From positions 3,923,833 through 3,987,832 of the forward strand of contig NW_006917094.1 of the NCBI RefSeq assembly GCF_000516985.1: 64,000 nt of DNA, in the 5' to 3' direction. Shown here piece after piece: positions 47,801 through 58,700 of the stretch. Made by a program: the position numbers and the translations under genes. Below the pieces are notes generated by a model. That model was not told the DNA's origin. It did not search any database and saw only the letters and a program-made list of their open reading frames with translations. How positions within the stretch are numbered: the first letter of the stretch is position 1; every line of letters begins with the position of its first letter. The stretch is from Pestalotiopsis fici W106-1. Taxonomy: Eukaryota > Ascomycota > Sordariomycetes > Amphisphaeriales > Sporocadaceae.

Positions 47801-48512
47801 ATGGATGTGGCTAGGCCTAGCGCCGGTGACAGAGTCTTTACTCTTTTCAGCGAGACAGAGATGCTTTTCTTTGACGTCTTTGGCACCGTGGTAGGCTGGC
47901 ACGGATTTGGGGTAAATGCTCCAGAAATCTGTCCCTTTGCGATTTATTTCGCGGCCCGAGAGAATTTGCTCGTGGATGGGGGGCCAGGTACGAGAGTTTT
48001 ATCCATTCCGTTGAGCTGGGTGAGCTCAAGGCCAAGTATTTCGACTCGCACCACCACGACAGTCTAGTTGAGCTGCTCGAGGGCCGGGGGCTTCGAGACA
48101 AGTTCACCGACGCCGAGATTGCAAACACGAAACTCACCTGGTACCGTCTATGGCCGCACCAATACGCGGCGGCCGGCCTGGCGCTTCTGGGGGAACACTT
48201 TCGAATCTCCACGCCGTGGCAACGGAAATCCAGACTTGCTCAACGCTCTGCGGGTCTCGGCCGGTCGGGAGTCTCGCGCCATTGACTCGTGGGAGGTCGG
48301 CGTTTGGCGGTAGTCCCCCGTCCGTCTACCACGAGGCGGCTCGTAAGGCGGGCCTCCCGCCTTCCGAGTGTGCTCTTGTTTCGGCACACCTGGACAACCT
48401 CGTCGCGGCATTGGCCTTGGGTTTTCGAACCATTTACGTGCGTAGGGCTGGGGAGGAGACATTTCCCAAGGACTTTGTGGAACTGGCTCGGACATGGGTG
48501 GACAGTAAGTAG
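47801..48512 (+). pseudogene. Haloacid dehalogenase-type hydrolase, frameshifted
   Basis: Similarity to 2-haloacid dehalogenases is spread over three reading frames, so no full product can be made. Segment A (47801 to about 47990) has the nucleophile motif 'FFDVFGTVV' (Asp25 retained). Segment B, shifted by one base (about 47989-48205), has 'SFIHSVELGELKAKYFDS', 'LRDKFTDAEIANTKLTWYRLWP' and 'GLALLGEHFRIST'. Segment C, back in the first frame (about 48200-48310), has 'NGNPDLLNALRVSAG', the Ser/Asn motif region. Segment D, in the third frame (about 48300-48512), has 'SPSVYHEAARKAGLPP'-like residues and 'SAHLDNLVAALALGFRTIYV'. At least three frameshifts are needed. Codon choice remains GC-rich, unlike RIP decay, so this is indel decay or assembly error. 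Confidence 0.8.
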
Positions 48513-51500
48513 TTCTTCATCCATGTTTGAACTTCATACCTTGTATTGCTTATACAGTATTACGATTCCTACTTTGATCGGCGCGTACTTCTTTCAATGG
48601 GGAAGGCTAATGCAACGCACTGCAGTGTGGATCGATTACAACGAGGGAGGGTTGCTTGGAATAGTCCGGAGCATGGGAATCGAAATAGATGGTGTGGATT
48701 TCTGTTAAATATTGTGCTGTGCAGTACGCGGTTGTCGCTCCAGGCATTCAAATATAGTGTACCTGAGATATGGCGTGGTCCTGAGGCCACTATCAGAATG
48801 ATATCATGTTAAATCTACCCTTTCAACTCACCTCAGACATACCGTGATTGAGATTGAACATCTGGACCATGATCATCGAGGGATCATCTCTTGATATTGC
48901 TCTGCATGCCATAACACGCTTCCCTGACTTCTTTGTTACCCATCTTCAGTGACTGTTGGTCATGAACTCTATTGTATATGATGATCAAGCACAGCCCGTT
49001 TCCTCCAGGAATATCGTTTTGACCTACGTTTGTTAACCTATTGAAAACCCATACCAGAGTGAAATGTCTTGCACATAAAGAACGGAATTACTCGTCCTCT
49101 TCAGGGTACCAACGTTAAGACGACATGAGCCAAGTATGAGCATAACGTTTGATGAGGTGCCCGGGGAGCGTGGAGTAAAGAGGTCCAACTCCACGGATCG
49201 TAGGCAAGCCTGCCATCTGCGGATCGTAATTGCCGGGCTGCCGGTGCGTATTCGATACTGATCAGTGCTTCCCATAGTCAGCACCTTTGCACAGGGGTTG
49301 GGAAAGGGTCCAGAACCCCTTGTTGTAACCGCGGACGGTGGGCCGGTCAATAGTGTCATATCATCGATGAGGCACACCCGCCCGAATCAGCACGTTAAAC
49401 AAGTGAAATAAGAAAAAAAATTCTTGCTTGCACATCGACAGACCTCGGCTCTGCACACGTCATCTCTCACAACAAGACAGGACTCCGCGACTTGCTGCAT
49501 GCAAAGCATGTTACGTTGGTATAAATAGCAATATTTCAAGGATCAGAAGGAGAGAGCGCCAGAGATTGAGAGGCAGAGAGAGGCAGCGGGCAAGCGGGGG
49601 GCCCTGCCTACATACGAGAGATGCGGAGCATGGCCGGACTATGGACTTCAGCCTGGCCGTGGCGGTCCGATGTCCCATGATGGAGCGGGCTTTGTAAAGC
49701 TGTGGGCACGCATAGGCACCAATTGCCCATACTTCATACGCGTGGTCGAGGCACGTCAGGGAGGGACAAACACTTGGCACCAACGGCTCGGGTCGCATTC
49801 AGAGCATTGATTCGCTGTTCACAATAATACGCCATCCGCGATCTCGGGACTGTGCTGATGGAGCAATCGCGGCGTCATTGTGTTGTGTCCTGGCTTGCCT
49901 GAGCAGGGAAGGGGCATTGAATGTCGCATCCTGGCCTGGTTCTTGCGAGGCAAAACCCGCGTAAAGTTCAGTAGTAGATAATTGCCCCGACATGTCGGTA
50001 AATTACGAGGCGGCGGCGACATGGTAGTTTTGGAGGAATCCCGGATTCCATGAATGAAATTCCGCAAGGGGTCAGTCGTAATTGCAATTCCCGACACAAT
50101 GGATGGCTAATTGACGGTGCAGAGGAATGCATGGGTATAGACACGAAGACTGGGTTTTGGTATCCTCGCTCATCCAACGCCTCTTCTCATCCTTGACATT
50201 GCCTACAATCGAAGGGTTGAGTTCTGGAAATTCCATCTACCAATTTGTAAGGATATGAAAGCATTCCTTCGACTGTCGAAGCACATGTCTGCACTTGGGA
50301 TATGCGGACCATTGTGCTGTTCGACTTTATGTGGGTGAATCATCGGATGCTTCTTCTCATCGTAATCATGCAACTTGTAGTGCTTTCAGCCGTGTTCATA
50401 CAATGTCTCGTTGCCAAGAGGGCGATCGAGCGGAAATGCATGGCTGCTCAAGATAATATTGAATATCCAAGCGACCGATACATAATGTTCAAGTCGTTTC
50501 TCCCGGGCCGCGCTTGTGTGGAAAGCTCTTTATTCCGCATTGTTTTCCAGGTTCTGGGGGTGCGCTTGAACGTGGCTTGCAATGCCTTGGCAATATAAGT
50601 ATTCAATACGAAGGAGACATTACACTTGAAGCCTTTTGAAGTGATATTGGTCTGCCTCTAAGCATGGTCGGGGTTCAGCACCGCACAATGTCGTCCGGGG
50701 TGGGGTTGTGCCCGCCCAGTCTCCATGAAACCCCGGGCAGAGGCTCTCCCCAGGCGGCTGGAAGGCCATGAAAGACGGGCTCGGTATTGTTCTGACAGTG
50801 CAGCCAGCTCTAATTGGAGTATCTTGTTGAACAGTTGTAATTACGCCAGACTATGATCGGGACTCGGATTGATTGCAAGCTGGCGGTACTCTAGTTGCAT
50901 CATACCGAGTCATCCTGCTCAACTGTTGGACACGATGTTTTAGGAGAATACTTGTGCTTGTCGCCTGATTTGAGGCTCAATATGCCTGTCATGGGTTTAT
51001 GCTTGAAGGTGAATATGAGGAGGGCAGGGCTGTAGTGAATGTGTCGTTGCCAGACTGATGGGCATAAAGGACTGTGTGGAAGATTAGATCTTGTTAGTCA
51101 AAGTTGAAGTGAACAGGCCTTGTTGTGATCTCGGCGGTGGCAAAAGAAGGACTTGAAGAGGGACAAGAATAGAGTAATAACTATCAAGATGGTTGGTTGA
51201 GCATTAGGTAGGTCGGCAGGCAGGCAGTGAAAGAGGGTTGATGAGTGAAGATAATGAGAAACCCACTCATCACTACCTAGATTCTGCGTCAGTCAATATG
51301 CCAAGCATTTCTATCATATCACAAAGGTACTTTGTATACATCTTGCATATACTGTGTGTAAGTAGGCGCAAGAAAACAAGTAAAGAGTGGATTGGTAGCA
51401 AGCAAGCAGCATGCACGTAGTACACAGCATGTACTGTGCAGTGTGTATGTGAGGTAGACAGACAGACATCTGTGCGACGGCTGGGCGCTTCTCTTGTTTC

Positions 51501-51519
51501 TTGTGGTGGAGTAAAAAAA
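48513..51519. other. 3-kb intergenic region left of the assembly gap
   Basis: No convincing gene. A 98-residue frame at 50302-50598 begins with a hydrophobic stretch (LLLIVIMQLVVLSAVFI) but has no other support. CCTA/TAGG and CAGG-rich repeats lie near 51205-51230. Confidence 0.45.
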
Positions 51520-51619
51520 NNNNNNNNNNNNNNNNNNNNNNNNNNNNNNNNNNNNNNNNNNNNNNNNNNNNNNNNNNNNNNNNNNNNNNNNNNNNNNNNN
51601 NNNNNNNNNNNNNNNNNNN
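51520..51619. other. Assembly gap (100 N)
   Basis: Exactly 100 N with A-runs of seven on both sides. A round-number gap of this kind is a scaffolding placeholder of unknown true length. Confidence 0.98.
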
Positions 51620-52973
51620 AAAAAAAGGCCGGGCAGTAAGGAACTAGGCAGTGTACATGGTAGCCACTTTTTATTATATTTTTTTTTTTCCATACCTACA
51701 CTAAGCAGTGCGGGCCGTTCAAAAGGTCAGGTCAGGCCAGGCCAGGTAGGAGATGAGTAGTAGTAGAGGACAACAGCACAGCCAGACAAGCCGGAGAGGG
51801 AGTACGATAGTAGAAAGAAAACGAAGGCACAGAGAGAGAGAGAGAGAGAGAGAGAGCGAAGCCCAACTTGAATGGCTCCAAATCCCTCCCATCGCCCCCA
51901 CATTACGCCCAATCCCAATCCAATCCGAATGCTGAGGCGAGGAATGGGGAACAAGAGCCGAGAACCTAGAGACGCTTGCCACAGTCCACTGATTCTCACT
52001 GCTGATCAAGCACAGGCACTTTTTTTTTTTTTTTCTAAATCCCCTTTGGTAACGGCACCAAAACCCAAGCAACCCCAGCCCAGCCAACCCGCCAGCCAGC
52101 CCAAAAGGCCCCAAGCCCAGTAACGCACCAAAGCACCGAATCAAGTAAAGAGAGAGAGAGAGAGGCACCCAACCCAGCCTGGCACCCAAGCAAAGCACTG
52201 GCGCCAGTACCTAGTCGCCAGGCCCAGTCCAGTCAAGCCTCTCGTCGACCTGGGCCCAGGCAAAAGAGAGGGAATACCTTGGATCCAGCACCAACCAAGC
52301 AACCGCTCCCTCATCACTGACTGGACTGCCCACCTACCGTACCGTCGTCGACCTACCTACTTACGCCCACCCACCCTGCCAATAAACTTACCCAATACCT
52401 GGCCGGGAACTCATCTACCTACTCATTCGTCAAAGTACCGCGGACCACCATTCTACCAGACCAAACCTGACGACCCTCACTACCACCTACTTACTCTACT
52501 TACCTACCTGCACAAACTCCAGCTCGTGTCAACAACGAGAGAGAGAGAAGCAGAGACGAATCGATCACAGTTGTCTATCTACCTGATATCCCAAACTCAA
52601 CTGAAGACTCTCCATCTTTTTCACCCCTCTTCAATCCCTCCCCCCTCTCTATCTCTCACTCATCCATTCCCTCCTCCGCCAGCGAGCTTATCCCGCCTGC
52701 CGCCTACGCCCACCTGCTACCTGCGCTCCTACTTGCTGCTGCTAGCTTGCTCGCTCGCTCGCTCCAAATCACCCCTCTCCTCAATCCCGCCTTACTCGTC
52801 TGCGCTCAACGCCGAGGAAAAAAACAACCACCACCACCACCACACACATACAGCCTTCAAAAAAAGAGCTGGCAAAAATATCGCAGTCCATCGCTCTCTC
52901 CTCGCCTCGACTTTGATACCGTCCTGTTCGTTCGCGGCGAGTTTTGCCTTGGATACACGCCAACTAGTCCACC
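51620..52973. other. Upstream region and long leader of ras2
   Basis: Contains AG repeats at 51831-51856 and about 52149-52164, a T-run at about 52020-52034, and from about 52500 a strongly C/T-rich stretch running to the ras2 ATG. The last 450 bases are probably 5' UTR; the polypyrimidine character fits a highly regulated Sordariomycete promoter. Open frames across it are composition artefacts. Confidence 0.6.
51831..51856 (+). repeat. (AG)13 microsatellite
   Basis: Uninterrupted dinucleotide tract upstream of ras2. Confidence 0.95.
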
Positions 52974-53784
52974 ATGGCGGGCAAGATGGTTCTGTACAAG
53001 CTGGTGGTGCTTGGAGACGGTGGTGTCGGCAAGACTGCATTAACAATTCAGCTGTGCTTACAACACTTCGTCGAGACTGTGAGTATAGCGTCACTTCACT
53101 CCTCATTCTCCTCTCCATCTTCGTTCTCCCTCGTCGCTGCCTCGGCGCGTTTGCAATGTCGTTGGTTTCGCTGACCGTTTCGTCCCCCCTACCTAGTACG
53201 ATCCCACAATCGAGGATTCCTATCGGAAACAGGTCGTCATTGATGGCCAAGCATGCATGCTGGAAGTGCTAGACACAGCTGGCCAAGAGGAATACACAGC
53301 ATTGCGCGATCAATGGATTAGGGACGGCGAGGGCTTCGTACTAGTATACAGCATATCGTCGCGGTCGTCCTTTTCACGAATCAAGAGGTTTCATCACCAG
53401 ATTCAAAGAGTCAAGGAATCTGTCAGCTCATCGCCCACCTATCCTGGCTCGCCGATTGCCGCTGCTGCCCCGTCACCCAACGTGCCCATCATGCTTGTCG
53501 GCAACAAAAGCGATCGGGTAACCGAGCGCGAGGTCTCAACACAGGAGGGACACGCTCTGGCGCGCGAACTGGGTTGCGAATTCGTCGAGGCCTCGGCCAA
53601 GAACTGCATCAACGTGGAAAAGGCCTTCTATGACGTGGTGCGGATACTACGCAGGCAGCGCCAGGCTGCCGCGAGACCAATGGCACCTACGAGGGGCAGC
53701 AAGGAGAACGGAACCCATCAGACCTCGGGGAAGAAGCCGGGCAGACGAGGCGAAAAGAGCAGCGGCCGCTGTGTCGTCTTATAA
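52974..53784 (+). CDS. ras2: Ras-family small GTPase, Ras2 type
   Basis: Exons 52974-53078 and 53197-53784 (phase-0 intron, 118 nt) encode 230 aa. G1 P-loop GDGGVGKT at 14-21; switch I 'YDPTIED' at 36-42 directly after the splice; G3 'DTAGQE' at 61-66, with catalytic Gln65; G4 'NKSD' at 138-141; G5 'EASAKN'. The C-terminus is basic (GKKPGRRGEKSSGR) and ends in the CaaX box C227-V-V-L; the final Leu favours geranylgeranylation. A Ser/Pro/Ala-rich insert of about 20 residues (110-130) sits between alpha-3 and beta-5, as in filamentous-fungal Ras2 proteins. Ras2 signals to MAPK and cAMP pathways controlling growth and morphogenesis at the plasma membrane. The ATG at 52974 is in optimal context (CCACCATGG). 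Confidence 0.95.
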
Positions 53785-55680
53785 ATATCTGCTTTCTTCT
53801 CTAAGTCAGCAAACAGACAAAGTTCTACTCGGAAATCCTCCCCTCCCTGCCGAGAGCGCTGCGTTCGTTGGGTGTGATTCAGGATCCGGTATGACGATCC
53901 GGTATGACTAGCTCTTTTGCTACATTCAACGAGATCACAGCGCCGTTTCCGAGTCGCCTAAACTCCAATCTTCTTTCGACTACCTACCTACACATCATCT
54001 CGACGACACAAGTATTTATACGCGGGGTCCGTCGTCGCATTTTACATCATTTTATTATTCCAGTATTACAATTACCACCTACTACAGTTGATACACACAA
54101 TCCCCACGCAGCTCTCGGATCGGCGAATGGCGCAATCACAAAATAAAAAAACGAACGGGAGAAGGGCATTGCTGGGCACGCACGGGTTCTGGTTATCATG
54201 TCATGAGCGGGAAGACACGGACTGGACTCATCCTGGGGCATGGGTCGTTGGAGGGTGATACACTTTGTTGTATGTGAGTGGTGGCAGAACCAGAGAGAGA
54301 GAGAGAGAGACAGAGACATTTTGGAAGCCTTGCTTCAAAGAATCACGGTGTTCTGGAGTTGGTCTGGCGGATTGTCTTGCTTGCGTCAAAATGTTTGTTC
54401 CGCCTTTTGTTTTCGCGCGCGTGCGCGCGCGCGTCCATCGTGCGGATGCCTCATTCCAATCATGTTATACCTTTGAGATCTATCTTCCTTCAGTTGTTGG
54501 GTCACAGATCTTGTCTACAGTAGCTGTGTCATTTCCCGAAATCTATGTAGAAGAAGCATTCGGCGAGTTTGTTGCATAACAGCATATAGGCCGGCTGGCA
54601 CATTTCTCTCTACCTTACAGTTAATTGACAACAGGCTTCTCTTGCAAGAGAAGCCTCTGATTCACCTTGGCTAATGACACCTGACTGGGCCTGATTGGTC
54701 ACTTGGGGCCTACGTGTGTGTGTGTGTGTACATGCATGTAGTTTCCATTTCATTTTATTCATGTGAAATTCCAATGGACAACAAGATGGAAAGTGAGGAG
54801 GAGGAGTCTCACTAGATGGTTGTTGTCCCGACCTTTTTAGCCTCGACTCTTCTTATCTGGCGTGTCTGTCCTACGCCCGAGAGGTGCAATTTTCCCCACA
54901 TGGAAAGGCAGATCGCCGCCTTGAATTTACAGGCGGACTGGCGACCGATGTCAAGCATGGGATGGTCATCGCGCTGCTTGTCTCGTCGAGGAGCCTTACC
55001 TCAGCATGGTATCCCAGTCGGGGATGCTAGCATTTACTATATGAGGGTAGGGTTTCTCGCTGTAGCATACAAACCCATCTTATTAATGGTCCCGTCGGGG
55101 CATTCTTGGAGATGACGACTTGCCCTTTGGTCGTTGCGTTCCGCCGCATCGCGTCCCGATGATCATCGGAGGGTTTGAATCTCTACACTACTACTACCAC
55201 ACTGGTTTTTATTAGCTTTTACCATGTCATGGGAGAGCAAAGCAGTGAGACGGGGGAACGTGAAGAATTCCAATCCCTATCATGCCCTGTGTCTTTTTCT
55301 CTTGGAGGGGTTCATGGAGGGGAGGGGCAGCTGCTGTTATCCTTTATTCTTTATTTTTATTTTTCCTTGATCAATTCCAAATTTTTTTTTTTATTCCCTC
55401 TTTGTGTAGCGCAAGGCAGGGGGGTTTCGAGGTTTGAGGGGGGGAAAGGATAGGAAGAGAAGCCGGGAGACGGAAGATGGGGACTGCATCTGACTAGCAG
55501 TTCCTGCCTTGCCTGCTGTGTGCTAGCTAGTAGAGCAGTTTGGGCTACTACATACTCCATCTATGCCTGTCGCGGCAAAGTTCCTGTTCGTTGCGTTGCG
55601 TTGCGTTGCATTTGGGTTCATGTAACCTAGAGGTGCTTGCTTCTAGACAGTTATGGTACGTACACTACATGTGCGCTTGA

Positions 55681-55704
55681 GGGGGGAAGGGGGGGTGGAA
55701 GGGG
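55681..55704 (+). repeat. G-rich tract with potential to form a G-quadruplex
   Basis: Runs of six, seven, two and four G separated by one or two bases. A similar G6/G8 pair lies at about 55419-55445. Confidence 0.5.
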
Positions 55705-58700
55705 AGTTCAAAACACCACGACTACTTTCTATTCCATCTAAAAAGTTAGCATGCAGTCGGAGTGCGTCTTTCCCGTCCCCCTAAGTAGGTACGATATTAA
55801 GCACTGGGGACGTAATGAACCGGTACACAGGTGCCCTCCCTCCCTTCCTCCCTGGAACTTCACACTACTAGACCCCGGGCCGTCGACTACGATGCCTACC
55901 TTTGTACATCCATACACTACAACCAGAGCTGCTGAACTTGCTTGCTTGGATACCTTTGCCTGCTAGGTACCTTAGATACCTACCCAGCATGCGGGCCTAC
56001 ATTAGCTACCTAGCCCCGGGGCCCGAGACCCTATCAGAGGTGGTTTCGGTACGATGGTGCTTCGGGTCATATCAGATCGCCAGGACTCCTTGCGCATGCA
56101 GTTGCTGCATCGTTGAACTTGACTCGGATCTGATAGCATCGTCAAGGAGGGAAGGGGGTGGAAAGGAAAAAAGAAATGGTAGGGACCCCTGTGTGCTACT
56201 TCGTTCTCCCTCTTCTGCTTCTTCCACTATTAATGCCCATGTATGTATTCTTACTACTATTGCTAGTGCAGCAGGAGTAGAGGTCAGGCCTGTACTACGA
56301 ATAGACAGAGAGTTTACAATAACTGCATCGGTTTCTCTTTCATCCATCAGCGTTGGGGCGTAGCATATTTGACTAAAGGCAAGATTTCAATGCGTTGATA
56401 CTCTCTACTTTGCTTGAAATGCATGTGCCTACCAGCTTGACTCTGGAGGACATGCCCAGCAAAGGCCATTTGATGTATCGCTTGCCAAATCTCTCGAGTA
56501 TTACGACTAGTCAGTTGGTAACAAAGCAGTACCTACTGCGTCTTATTAGGGGCAATGAGCCGCGGCCAGTGACCTCTCATATGCCAAAATTGTCAAATAG
56601 TCCAACTGATTGACCAACTGACTGACTGACTGTGAGCATAATGCTTACTCAAACGCGGTCAGCTGCATCAATATGATCGCAAACCAAAACCCAATTCCAG
56701 AGGAGCAAGTCAGCGCAGCGGAAATAATGCTCATGTATTCGTTTTAAGCTTTCAAGGGCAAGCGATGCCATTTCTTTCCCGCCTCCTCGGCTCGAGGCAC
56801 GACTTCCTATCCCCATTATCAAAGTTCAATATAACGAATCTCACCATGCGCATGGGCGCATTCACCATGTCCACACCTAGCTGCAAAACATCCCTACCTA
56901 CAACATACCTCATCCGGAGTACTATGATGCTGCTACTGTACACCCTTGGACTAATAAACTTGGACTTTGAGGGGGAGGGACTCTAGATGCTTGTCGATCA
57001 TCACCCTACCCTGTTACTCCGAAAGGACCTCTCAACACCAACCATGGTGAGGCATAATTAATGATGGGGGAGCAAACAAGCTTTTTGTATGGGCGACCAC
57101 AATTGTATTCGATGCCCCTTCTATGTCGCGCACACAGTTCCCATGGGATACCTAGGTAGTCATCATCCAGCGGGCTTAGCAATTGCTTGAGGATAAAACC
57201 TCAAAACGAATTCTATCGTCCACGACTGCGATTTTGAAATACGTAATTGGGCACAAGCAAAAAAGAAGGGGGAAATCTTGTACATTCCCATGGCCATTTG
57301 TGCCTTATTATCAAAGATCTACCTGTGCAAAGAGACGAGTCGTAAACTTAAACCCTCCTGTTCGCTTAACGGGATCTGGGTTTCACCACAGCTAGTGAGC
57401 CCGGTCAACATCAACGGTCGTCCATGGGTTTGGTTATTCGTTGCTGCTGATGTCATACATAGGTAATGCGCGACTTGTTCTTTCTCCCCTGAAGTCCTTG
57501 GATTGCTATGATCTTCAGGGTCCTGCTTTATTCTGAATATTTAATCTATTTCTTCCAAGTCGATCTTCTCTGGTCCTTATGCGACGGAGAGACAGACCAT
57601 CCTGCCTGCCTGCCTACTCAACGTAGAGCTTACTAGTGAGCAATGACGGGGGGAAAAAAAAAAGGTGACAGACGAGGAATGCATTCCCCATTGATGCACA
57701 CTGTGACCTGGGGGGTCGCGCTTGGCTGTAAGCCAGGTCGGCAATATACATTCTCTGGGTACCTAATTATAAGCCAGCCTACAGTAGCTCATGTACAGAT
57801 TACCATTTCGATGCGATCGGCCCGCGCGCGTGTGAAGAGCCGCGTCTTTTTTTTTTCCCCCTCCCCTCTAAAGATCGCTGCAAAATGCATGTTGCGAATA
57901 AACTGCATAATGTAAATCGCTGAATTGTTCCAATAAAATTTATGCCCGACTATGCTACAGTATACAAGCAAGGTGTGTTTTAACACGGGTATTCGTAATA
58001 TTCCCAATGTCATTTAAATGTCTTCTTATTGCTCTCCGCAACTGCTTGGTCGCTGTGACAACATGGCTCTGAAATTTCCAGGTCGAAGAGGGACCACTTA
58101 TTTCGGGTTTTATTGTATTTCTCTTCACTTCTTTTGTCGAATGGGTCGCTGCTGGGTGTGTGTGGGCAGCTAATGGCCAGCTGCCAGACTTTTCAAAGGT
58201 CGAGACACAAGCTTCAATAATGAAAACGAGATGGCTGTTATGCTGCTGCTGAGAATGGACAATTCGGAACGTCGGAGGACTTAGCGAGAAGGGCTTAGGG
58301 GGCGCATATAGCCCGAATATAGTCGGCCTAGATGCATTTATTGAACGTGTACATGGTATTGGTATTACGCAACGTTGTGTGTAGTTTCTCTGCCTGCTTG
58401 GTTCTTTGCTTGCTACTTGGCATTTTGAGCAACATAATCTGGAGCCTCCACTACGTCGTACACAGAAAAGATGCCAAGCAGCAAACTTGAACCTGGGATT
58501 CTTGACACAAGATATTGGGGATCTACTTAAACATGGGGGCCACTCTCTCTCTCTCTTAGGGGCCATCGAGACCCTCGAGGGCGCAAGGGAGGTTGAACTT
58601 TTAGTGGGAGTTTCCGGTTTCACTGCGCTGGGAACCAATCAGGAGGGGGAGACTCTTCTGTGGGCGGCGGAAGTCGGGACAGAGCCCGGCTCTCGTCTGT

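Noticed and set aside
50302..50598. 98-residue frame with a hydrophobic N-terminus
   Set aside because: No cleavage site, no homology recognised, no promoter context; one hydrophobic run alone is not enough.
52526..53272. 248-codon frame overlapping the ras2 start
   Set aside because: Begins without an ATG, is Ser/Pro/His-rich from the polypyrimidine leader, and conflicts with the ras2 frame and intron.
58440..58560. Possible minus-strand tRNA (a GGTTCAAG-like T-loop)
   Set aside because: No matching acceptor, D or anticodon stems could be built around it.
57955..58638. Minus-strand frame of 227 codons
   Set aside because: Begins at TTG, has mixed composition with no domain or conserved block, and no leader or promoter pattern.
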